10,115 bases of DNA from Amoebophrya sp. AT5.2 (lineage: Eukaryota; Sar; Dinophyceae; Syndiniales; Amoebophryaceae): NCBI GenBank assembly GCA_005223375.1, contig RXOD01006514.1, positions 1 to 10,115 on the forward strand, written 5' to 3'. A program made the position numbers and the translations under genes. Below the pieces are notes generated by a model. That model saw nothing but the letters and a program-made list of their open reading frames with translations, did not search any database and was not told the origin of the DNA. Position 1 is the stretch's first letter; every line of letters begins with the position of its first letter. Below are positions 1-6,286 of the stretch, piece by piece.

Positions 1-241
1 GTAAGTCTATCAATGTTGTACAATTATCTCGCTCTCGCCCACGCCACGACCTGCACCTGCCTGTGCATTCTCACCACCACTGTCATCGTTTCTCGGGTGT
101 AAATTTTGCAGCTAACGACAGAACTTCGTGGGCACTTTGGCCAGATCAGAAAGAATACAAGAGTTACGGACACATTTAAAGATTTACGAGCAAGTTCGTG
201 AACTGTCAGTTGTAAAGCACAAAGTAATAAGACGAAATTGA
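1..241 (+). CDS. Possible terminal exon of a plus-strand gene entering from the left (partial)
   Basis: The window opens with GTAAGT, a consensus 5' splice donor, so bases 1-121 may be an intron whose exon lies outside the window. A usable acceptor is ...CGACAG at 119-121. Reading from 122 gives about 39 codons to TGA at 239-241, in a charged, helix-like peptide containing RSERIQELRTHLKIYEQVRE and ending VIRRN. A second acceptor, TTTTGCAG at 109-111, has a better pyrimidine tract but puts an immediate TAA in this frame; from there a different frame runs about 29 codons. I recognise no family. The donor, the acceptor and the heptad-like composition are what I see; that they form a real exon is inference. 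Low confidence. Confidence 0.28.
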
Positions 242-364
242 TCAACGTGGAGGTAGGTCTATTTCTGGCACTCAAAAAAAATACGTATTCGTGTCGTAGA
301 ACATCACAACTATACTAATATTTCGAGCATAAAGATAAACCAACCATACTGCATCTCTTCTTCG

Positions 365-529
365 TTAGCACTCAGGTCCGCTATTCTTTGACCCGCGCTT
401 TTTCCTCGCGGCAATGACGCGCGCGACGTGCGTATCCCTCTCGTTCCGTACTAGGTCCTCGATCTCCTGTGCCCGCGCGAGGGCTCCCTGTGGCGTCAGG
501 AAGGCGAAGGCTTGGCATTTGGAATCAAA
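365..529 (-). CDS. Possible terminal exon of a minus-strand gene, helical and basic
   Basis: A GC-rich minus-strand frame runs from just after a TGA at 530-532 to TAA at 365-367 with no methionine, so if real it is an exon, not a whole gene. The peptide contains RAQEIEDLVRNERDTHVARV followed by IAARKKRG and ends PEC: charged, alanine-rich, probably alpha-helical, with a basic C-terminus. A plausible acceptor is CCACAG just before the codon for G at about 485-487, preceded by a pyrimidine run and CTGAC, which would shorten the exon to about 365-487. Its GC content contrasts sharply with the AT-rich tract on its upstream side. No upstream exon could be identified; copy A occupies that side on the same strand. 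Family not recognised. Confidence 0.28.
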   Translation of the reverse strand, partial: FDSKCQAFAFLTPQGALARAQEIEDLVRNERDTHVARVIAARKKRGSKNSGPEC

Positions 530-780
530 TCAAAATTTGGCTTGGGAATGGGATTAAATTTAGCTTGGCATTTGGCTTAAAATTTGGATTAAAATTTGGA
601 TTGATTGGATTTGAAATCTGGGCTGCAATTTGGATGGATTAGAATTTGTGTTGGAATTTGGAATTTGGATCGGAATTTTCATTGAGTTCGTTTATGGGAT
701 TTGGATTGATTCGGATTGGGGTTTGCGTTCCAATTGGGTTGGATCGGCATTGGGATTTGGGTTGGAAATGAATTGCATTG
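511..780. repeat. Degenerate ATTTGG/GGATTTGG low-complexity tract
   Basis: About 270 bases consist largely of imperfect variants of ATTTGG, GGATTTGG and TTGGATT on the plus strand, with strong strand asymmetry (few C on the plus strand). The unit is too degenerate to give a fixed period. Short open frames across it on the plus strand follow from the composition and are not called as genes. If the 365-529 exon is real, the tract would lie in its upstream intron as CCAAAT-rich sequence; otherwise it is intergenic. Confidence 0.7.
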
Positions 781-1131
781 CAAAGCTTTCCAGTTCCACC
801 GATTTGGCTCGCTTCACATCCAATCCCAAGGAAGCAAATGCAACTCTTGCTTGTTCGTTGTCAAGCTAGAACACCGATGGGATGGCATTTTTATTTCTTG
901 TGCTTGTTCTGATATCGATGCTTGTGGTCGGGTTCCATAGATAAGTAATTGAGCAGTGGTGACATTCCCTCAGCAGCTTTTTCAATTCATTTTGTTTCCA
1001 GTAGCTGCCTCCAAATCCAATCGCTCAGCAAGCCACAACCACAAGAAAGATTTTGATGACATTCTCTTGTTTTTCTTCGGCAGATTCGTGACTCTGTAGG
1101 TAGTGCACATCATCGAGGTCGCCGCGTGGTA
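781..1131. other. 3' flank of copy A, partly duplicated downstream of copy B
   Basis: No gene is supported here. The part nearest copy A (about 1010-1131) resembles the 3' flank of copy B (about 3600-3763): both contain CCAATCGC...CAAGCAAGCC-like sequence, then AGATTC...CTCTGT, then CACATCATCGAGGTC immediately beyond the stop. The homology fades to the left of about 1010. An AATAAA on the minus strand at 890-895 lies about 240 bases past the copy A stop and could serve in polyadenylation, but this is a weak signal. Confidence 0.5.
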
Positions 1132-3073
1132 TCATTTCATCTTCCCCCCAATCATCGAGCTTCCCCCAATCATCGAGCTTCCGCCAATCATCGAACTTCC
1201 CCCAATCTTCGAGCTCATTCCCCCAATAGTTGAGCTTCCCCCAATTCCGCGCGAAGCGTCGATGTCGTCGTCAGTTGTATCATCCCCTTCGGAAGAGCTG
1301 TCCCCGTCTTCATCTTTGCTTTTGTCTTGAGCTGGGCGATCTTCTGGTGTCGCGTAGTCTGGTCTGGCACCACCTGCCCCTCCCGACACCAAAAACGCAG
1401 CTCCCGCCACCACGAGTGCGAGCGCAGCCGCGCCTGCGATCAGCGGCCCCGCCGTGAAAGATGAACTCTCGTCGCCCGCAGCATCCTCCTGGTCGGCTCT
1501 AGCAGTGTCATCGTCTCCCAAGTTTTCTCTCAGGGCCACAGTATCTGATACTGTGGTAGATGTAGAAGTGGAGGAGATATCAGAAGTCGTGTGGGAGAAG
1601 TGGCATCGCTCATCCGCATTGCACTGCGCGGGGTCGCGGTAATGCGGGGCCTCCGAATTTTCGCAGAAATCCTCATACTCCCGCGCAGTGTCTTTCGTCA
1701 TCATCCGGCGTCAAAACCACCTCACCAGCATTGTCTCTCGCCTCTGTCGGAGTAGTAGTCGTCGTTGTTGTTGGTGGTGGTGGTGGTGGTGGTAGTGTGG
1801 TGGTGGTGGTGGTTGTGGTGTGTGGCGGCCTCGGCGTCCGGATGACTGGCGTGTCGTGCCAGTCGTCGTCGTCCCAGAAGTCGTCGTGCTCGAATTCTGG
1901 CAAGTCGTCGTCCCAGTCGTCGAAGAACTCGCGTTGGGAGCACAACCGTTCATAATAAGAGCAGGGGTCATAAACATGATACGGGGAAACCACGATACCG
2001 TTACCGTGGAAATGCCCGCCGCCGATGCCGAGGCTTGGGCTACTGACATAGCCGCCGTACCGTTCGTTGCAGAAGTTAGCGTCGCTATAGAACCAATAGC
2101 AGTCGCGGCAGTCGTCAAATATATCGCAGGGGTGGCCGAGGAGGACGTTTCTTCCCCCCGATGACGCTTGCTCGCCGAGGGCGCCTGCAGTTGCTCTCTT
2201 TCTGGGCGGTTTAATCTGTGTACTGCGTTCTTCAGTGTGCTTGCTGCTCCCACCACGGCGCAACATCTGCGAGTCTGGTTTCAATCCGGGAACCGGCGCG
2301 GAGCTGGAGGAGCTGGAGGCGGTCGTGATCCGATGTGCCGTGTACGTCGTGCCCACGGATGTTCCGGAGGTATGGCGCGGCCCGCGCTGGTCCTGCTCCT
2401 TGCGCCTGATGACCCCCGCCGCATCAACCGTCGAGCTGGAATTCTGGGGCGAAGGGCTACCGCTATGCCGAGGGTCGGCGTCGGCGCTTGCTGGGCCGGT
2501 CGGGCTCCTCGACGTAGTACTACTTGCCGCGAAAATTATCGTACTACTTTTTGTCGCTACTGTCGCTTCCGGCGCCCACATCGTTCTCATCTTTATTTCC
2601 TCACTTTCGCTCTTCGTTTTTCTACCACCTGACGTGGTTCGCGTGGCGACTGCATCCTGCGATGGCCGCTGCCCTCGCCCCAGCAGCGATGATGTTGGCG
2701 AAGCGGTCCTCTGAGTTGCAAAGAGCGCTGAAGACGACGACGATGATGCTGATGAAGGTCCACGGCCGAAGTGGTCGCCCACCTCTACAATGTGCCCATG
2801 GTCGTCGGGCTCCCGCTCTTCTTCCGGGGACGTCCCTGGAGAGCGAGAAGCTGTATCCGATAAAAACTCGGCCTCGACGGACGAGGCGGCATGACTAGTT
2901 CCCCCGATCAGATCCCCCCGGCTTCCGGCGTAACCGATGAATGCCGACGCCGATTCGATGTGGTGGGCGTCTACGTCTACTCCCCGAAGAAGGCCGTCGA
3001 CGACGGCCCCAGCACGAGGAGCGCGAAGCAGAATCAGACTGACCGCAGTGGCGGCTCTCAGGGAACACGACAT
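1132..3073 (-). CDS. Copy A: signal-peptide, Cys-containing, Thr/Pro-rich single-pass membrane protein, with a frame change near the stalk
   Basis: Two overlapping minus-strand frames make one gene, judged by alignment to copy B. The first (1673-3073, 466 codons) starts MSCSLRAATAVSLILLRAP, a clear signal peptide probably cut near residue 23. A Ser-rich low-complexity region follows, then Cys at about 316, 322, 325, 335, 371 and 378. The first four fit C-x5-C-x2-C-x9-C, a spacing like PSI domains. Next come an Asp/Trp-rich acidic stretch and a Thr8-Leu-Pro7-Thr7 stalk. The second frame (1132-1704) supplies FCENSEAP...QCNADERCHF, a Ser/Thr stalk, a transmembrane helix (PLIAGAAALALVVAGAAFLV), an acidic tail and five GGSS-type hexapeptides before TGA. 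The +1 shift may be a short intron or a 1-base indel. Likely a type I surface protein; function unknown. Confidence 0.68.
1144..1236 (-). repeat. Five-unit 18-bp (hexapeptide SSxIGG) array in copy A
   Basis: Five 18-base units, on the plus strand variants of CCCCCAATCATCGAGCTT, encode SSTIGG, SSKIGG and three SSMIGG, with one extra Met codon between the first and second. The array ends with KMK and TGA. It corresponds to the much longer array at the end of copy B. Confidence 0.9.
1624..1725 (-). other. Frame transition in copy A: candidate short intron or frameshift
   Basis: The N-terminal frame ends at TGA 1673-1675; the C-terminal frame becomes open just after a TGA at about 1711-1713. Two GT-AG solutions restore the frame. 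One is 1678-1624 (55 nt, GTATGAG...GCGCAG), joining ERHCAG to CNADERC. The other is 1725-1692 (34 nt, GTGAGG...CGAAAG), joining RDNA to DTAREYEDFC. A single extra base in the overlap would give the same result and make the copy a pseudogene. Copy B has no interruption at the equivalent place. The sequence alone does not decide between these. Confidence 0.5.
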
Positions 3074-3763
3074 CTCATCCTCATCATGAATGTTGTGTGC
3101 AGATGGAGATCCCCCGGAGGATTGCGCGTTACTTGCCCATGGCTGTGCTGGAATGGCCGCTATGAATGAGAATGTGGGTGACGGCTAGTACTTGCTTGTG
3201 TCAGGAGGCCGAGGCATCGAGATCGACGCACTTAAACTTAATAATTTTTTTAGATAGAGTAACACGGTACCGCGCTCCCGAAAGCCGATCGCTCGCGACA
3301 CTCGAGCACACCCAGATCCCGAGATCCTTCCGCCGCTGCGAGATGAAGGGTCGCTGCGAGAAGGGGTCATATTAAAAAGATCTTGCAGAAACTTTCGACA
3401 GCCGTGCTTCGTCGCGGAAGAGACTAATTTTCGGAGTCTGGTGAGACGTCTTTCGCTGACGTCGCTGGTGGTGCGGAGGCAAACGCCCCCCGCAACAAAG
3501 AGTGCGTGAGATCTACATCGTTCTAAGTATTTCTTTTTCTCCTTTTTTCGGCGGCAGCGCGAACCTGGACACGAGAAAAACTTCCAACATTCCAGATTCC
3601 ACTAGCCAATCGCGCAAGCAAGCCGCAAAGAAAATTTCTACGCGGGAACGACTAAGTATGAATGTATTTCTATGGCTGTATCTTCTGAAAGTCTCACGAA
3701 TTATCGCCTGCAGATTCCCGCCTCTGTCGCTCACATCATCGAGGTCGGCGCCATGTGGTATAA
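3074..3763. other. Spacer between copies A and B: 5' flank of A and 3' flank of B
   Basis: No gene is supported in these 690 bases. The half next to copy A (about 3220-3560) matches the 5' flank of copy B in order: ACGCACTTAAACTTAAT at 3226-3242 with ACGCGTTCAACTTAATT at 5357-5373; CGAGATCCTTCCGCCGCTGC near 3320 with a similar GAGATCCCTCCGCCGCC near 5528; and the block 3464-3560 with 5777-5860. The half next to copy B (about 3600-3763) matches the 3' flank of copy A. The spacer therefore holds the junction of a head-to-tail duplication, and the conserved 5' parts probably include the promoter. No clear TATA box was found. Confidence 0.6.
3464..3560. promoter_or_regulatory. Upstream conserved block, copy A (partner at 5777-5860)
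   Basis: GCTGGTGGTGCGG...CGCAACAAAGAGTGCGTGAGATCTACATCG followed by a pyrimidine run and TTCGGC aligns with GCTGGTGCACCGCGG...CGCAACGAACGGTGCGTGACCTCTACATCG plus the same run at 5777-5860. Both blocks lie about 390-440 bases upstream of their respective start codons (3073 and 5338). I see the imperfect direct repeat; a regulatory role is inferred from its matched position. It could instead be passive duplication baggage. Confidence 0.4.
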
Positions 3764-5338
3764 TCATCGCGTCTTCCCCCCAATCATCGAGCTTCCCCCA
3801 ATGCTCGAACTTCCCCCAATCATCGAGCTTCCCCCAATCATCGAACTTCCCCCAATCTTCGAGCTTCCCCCAATGTTCGAACTTCCCCCAACCATCGAGC
3901 TTCCTCCAATCATCGAACTTCCCCCAATGCTCGAGCTTCCCCCAATGTTCGAACTTCCCCCAACCATCGAGCTTCCCCCAATCATCGAACTTCCCCCAAT
4001 CTTCGAGCTTCCACCAATCATCGAGCTTCCCCCAATGCTCGAGCTTCCCCCGACGTTCGAGCTTCCACCAATCATCGAGCTTCCACCAATCATCGAACTT
4101 CCCCCAATTTTCGAGCTCCCCCCAGTCATCGAACCTTTTCCTATCTTCGAGCGCCCCCCAATCATCGAACTTCCCCGGGTGTTCGACCTTCCCCCAACCA
4201 TTCTTGAGCCTCCTCCAATTCCGCCCGGAGTGTCGGCGTCGTCGTCAGTTGTATCATTCCCTTCGGACGATGATGAGCTGTCCCTGTCTCGGTGTTTGAT
4301 TTTCTTGTTCTCAGCCGGGCCTTCTTCTGATGTCGCCTGGTCCAGTCGTGGTCCGGCACCATCTCCCCCTCCCGATATTATCCACCCCCCAAACGAAAAC
4401 CCAGCTCCCCCCATGAGTGCGAGCAAAAACCCAGCCGCGCCTGCAATCAGCAGCCCCGTCGCGAAAAATGAACTTTCCTCGTCTGCAGCTTCGGCTTCCT
4501 CGTCCTCTCGTCCCAATGCTTCTCTCAGGCTCGGAGTTTCATTTGTGGCAGTAATAGCGGTCGACGTAGTATTCGTCGGAGAAGTAGTATACGCCGTAGT
4601 TGTAGTATAATTCGACTCCTCAGTAGTATTCGCCGTAGTATTCGCCGTAGTAATCGCCGTAGTATTCGCCGTAGTATTCGCCGTAGTATTCGCCGTAGTA
4701 TTCGCCACGCACGAGGATCCCTCCAGGTGGTAACGCCACGTAAACCCGGCGTTGCACCACAAACACCCAGTATTTGTTACATCACAAACCCCGTTCTCGC
4801 AAGGACAGGTGTTCGAAATGCATCCGAAAAAAAACGTCCACGTATACCCGGCAGCACATGTTAACCTTGCTCCGCCCTTTTCTCTTCCCGATGACGCGAA
4901 CGAGTTTGTTCCTGAGGTGGAAACCTGCCAAGGGCGAGGAAGCTTCCGTTCTGAGCGGAGCTTCCGTTCTTCGCGTGAAGAGCCTGCTGCGGAAGATCCC
5001 CAACCTGCTGGTGGTGCCGAAGAAGTAGACGATCCCGCGATACGACGCGGTGGACGATCATAGTGGGTGTGGGGGCCGCGGCTCGCGGAGCTGCTGGTGG
5101 GTACGTTGAACCGTTCAGGGGAGGTCAATAAAAACTCGGTGTCGGAGTGAGTAGTTCCCTCCTCAATCGGATCCCCCCGACTCCCGTCGTAACCGACGAG
5201 TGCCGATTTGTATCCGGTGTGGTGGGCGTCTTCCCCAAGAAGGCCGTCGACGACGGCCTCGCCACGAGGAGCGCGAAGCAGAATCAGACTGACCGCAGTG
5301 GCGGCTCTCTGACATCTTGTTTTGAAAGAACATGACAT
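3764..5338 (-). CDS. Copy B: signal-peptide, EGF-like Cys module, Asn-Thr-Thr stalk, single-pass membrane protein with long GGSS hexapeptide tail
   Basis: One uninterrupted frame of 524 codons. Residues 1-28 are a signal peptide (RAATAVSLILLRAPRGEA, cut likely near 28). Residues 29-70 align with copy A. A Ser/Arg/Pro-rich linker leads to eight Cys (161, 173, 178, 180, 185, 192, 195, 210) with two CxAG[YF]TW motifs and CPCENGVC, resembling EGF-like modules. A 4-residue ANTT array (212-239) offers many N-glycosylation sequons, followed by a Thr-rich stalk. The transmembrane helix is about 291-322 (ATGLLIAGAAGFLLALMGG), then an acidic tail with DSSSSSEGNDTTDDD and 24 hexapeptides (378-521). The start matches that of copy A. 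Likely a type I cell-surface glycoprotein; the ligand or role is unknown. The family was not recognised; only module types are suggested. Confidence 0.8.
   Translation of the reverse strand: MSCSFKTRCQRAATAVSLILLRAPRGEAVVDGLLGEDAHHTGYKSALVGYDGSRGDPIEEGTTHSDTEFLLTSPERFNVPTSSSASRGPHTHYDRPPRRIAGSSTSSAPPAGWGSSAAGSSREERKLRSERKLPRPWQVSTSGTNSFASSGREKGGARLTCAAGYTWTFFFGCISNTCPCENGVCDVTNTGCLWCNAGFTWRYHLEGSSCVANTTANTTANTTANTTAITTANTTANTTEESNYTTTTAYTTSPTNTTSTAITATNETPSLREALGREDEEAEAADEESSFFATGLLIAGAAGFLLALMGGAGFSFGGWIISGGGDGAGPRLDQATSEEGPAENKKIKHRDRDSSSSSEGNDTTDDDADTPGGIGGGSRMVGGRSNTRGSSMIGGRSKIGKGSMTGGSSKIGGSSMIGGSSMIGGSSNVGGSSSIGGSSMIGGSSKIGGSSMIGGSSMVGGSSNIGGSSSIGGSSMIGGSSMVGGSSNIGGSSKIGGSSMIGGSSMIGGSSSIGGSSMIGGKTR
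3776..4207 (-). repeat. 24-unit 18-bp (hexapeptide GGSSxI) array in copy B, with 72-bp higher-order period
   Basis: Twenty-four consecutive 18-base units encode SS[M/K/N/S][I/V]GG variants, degenerate in the five nearest the acidic tail (SRMVGG, RSNTRG, RSKIGK, GSMTGG). A higher-order period of four units (72 bases) is visible: CAATGTTCGAACTTCCCCCA starts at 3871 and again at 3943. Because the unit contains no stop codon in several frames, long antisense open frames arise across it. Confidence 0.95.
4623..4706 (-). repeat. Seven-unit 12-bp array encoding Ala-Asn-Thr-Thr in copy B
   Basis: Seven head-to-tail copies of GTAGTATTCGCC (plus strand), one with a T-to-A change (GTAGTAATCGCC) that turns Asn into Ile and removes one sequon. 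Translated on the minus strand they give ANTT repeats, each with the N-x-T glycosylation sequon, placed directly after the last Cys of the Cys-rich module. It resembles a glycosylated spacer. Confidence 0.95.
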
Positions 5339-5962
5339 CCCTATCCCAAAGGATACACGCGTTCAACTTAATTGCGCAGCTGCGACAGGGCCCGCCGCCA
5401 TCATCAGGGTGACGGCTTTACTGCCGTGAAAAGTAGAAGGCATCGACGTAGTAGGTACTGATTATTGAAACGAGTGAACTGCAAACGCGCTACGGCGTGC
5501 TCTCTTCCGATCGAACGACAACCGTCGAGATCCCTCCGCCGCCGCCGCCAGAGGGGCCAGTACGCGACGAACACAGTCACTCCGGTGGTCACTCTCGCTC
5601 ACAACTTCTCGTCATTCCCTTGCACTCTGTTGAAGGGCGAAGAGTTCCTCCGAACACACATCTTGGATCTGAAGGTTGTGTGAGAGATGGCGTTGGAGGA
5701 AGGTGGAAATCTGAAGGCTTCAGCACGAGTGTGAGATCTGAGGGCTGGTGCACCGCGGCTAGTGTGAGATCTGGAGGCTGGTGCACCGCGGCGAACGCTC
5801 GCCGCAACGAACGGTGCGTGACCTCTACATCGCTCCATTCCCCTTTTTTTTCGGCTGCAAAACGCGCACCCGAAAAAAAGAACGCTTCAATCGTGCGCGG
5901 CGCATTTCCGCAACAGGGCTTGGGCTAGGTGCGCGTTCCGGTCCTGGCCGTTTAGGATCGGA
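5339..5962. promoter_or_regulatory. 5' flank of copy B, probable promoter region
   Basis: No gene is supported. The region keeps, in order, short blocks shared with the 5' flank of copy A: the TTAAGTT-type motif at 5362-5373 (minus strand), a CCGATCG...GTCGAGATCCCTCCGCCGCC block near 5508-5545, and the 5777-5860 block. It also contains a 33-base tandem repeat at 5733-5792. Conservation between the two flanks despite strong drift elsewhere suggests shared transcriptional control, by inference only. Confidence 0.4.
5706..5792. repeat. 33-bp tandem repeat, two good units and one shortened unit
   Basis: GAGATCTG(A/G)(G/A)GGCTGGTGCACCGCGGC occurs at 5733-5759 and 5766-5792, a period of 33 bases. 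A shortened, more divergent unit (GGAAATCTGAAGGCTTCAGCACGAG) precedes them at 5706-5729. The last unit runs into the block shared with the flank of copy A. Confidence 0.85.
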
Positions 5963-6286
5963 ATGCACCCACTTTGCCGCTTCCGTCGTACTGTTTGCTC
6001 CCCTCTGCTATCTCTGCCCGTGTCATACGCGCACGACGGGATCAAGTACCTTCTTCAGGTGGGCTGACTTGGAATTGCAACAGCTACGAAATCACCAGGA
6101 TCTTCCGCTGACGCTGGCTCCGTGGATGCAATTTTCGGTTTTGAAGCCGAAGCCGGCGAGTCGAAACTCACCCCCGCGTATGAGACATCTATGTTGGTCG
6201 ACGGACTCCCCAAAGCATCCAGTACCACGGATGAGAATCGTAAAACGAGGCTGTTGGCGATAATGACTACAAGTACAAGAGCCTAA
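5963..6286 (+). CDS. Weak plus-strand coding candidate, interrupted by one TGA
   Basis: From ATG at 5963 the frame gives MHPLCRFRRTVCSPLLSLPV, somewhat signal-peptide-like, and continues to KYLLQ, then meets TGA at 6065-6067. The same frame is open again to TAA at 6284-6286 and reads like real protein (DAIFGFEAEAGESKLTP, then MLVDGLPKASSTTDENRKTR). CAG|GTGGGC at 6056-6064 looks like a donor, but the AG sites I tested downstream (for example CACCAG, 40 nt) do not restore this frame. It may be a terminal exon with another upstream partner, a decayed gene, or chance. A different overlapping plus frame (5781-6263) is longer but less protein-like. Family not recognised. Confidence 0.22.

Noticed and set aside
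24..275. 83-codon minus-strand frame with a hydrophobic N-terminus
   Set aside because: The hydrophobic run looks signal-like but composition is erratic, it lacks neighbours or repeats in support, and it opposes the better splice-flanked plus-strand exon candidate.
1731..1955. Poly-Val/Gly plus-strand frame
   Set aside because: Antisense of the ACC/CCA-rich Thr/Pro stalk of copy A; purely compositional.
1711..2256. 181-codon minus-strand frame overlapping copy A
   Set aside because: It is the shifted reading of the copy A Thr/Pro/His-rich codons (poly-His from CAC runs). The other frame has the signal peptide and Cys pattern.
3776..4207. CRISPR-like array
   Set aside because: Units are contiguous 18-mers without spacers, lie inside a coding frame, and the genome is eukaryotic.
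3672..4610. 312-codon plus-strand open frame opposite copy B, rich in PPIIEL hexapeptides
   Set aside because: It exists because the 18-base repeat lacks stops on both strands. The minus-strand frame has a signal peptide, ordered Cys, a membrane helix and homology to copy A, which the antisense frame lacks. The matching antisense frame at copy A soon ends.
6065..6067. TGA recoded as selenocysteine in the 5963-6286 frame
   Set aside because: No conserved redox motif around the codon, no hairpin resembling a SECIS seen after it, and the frame itself is uncertain.
5781..6263. 160-codon plus-strand frame
   Set aside because: Starts inside the conserved upstream repeat block and reads as basic, Pro/Arg/Cys-rich chance sequence; an overlapping frame is more protein-like in its 3' half.
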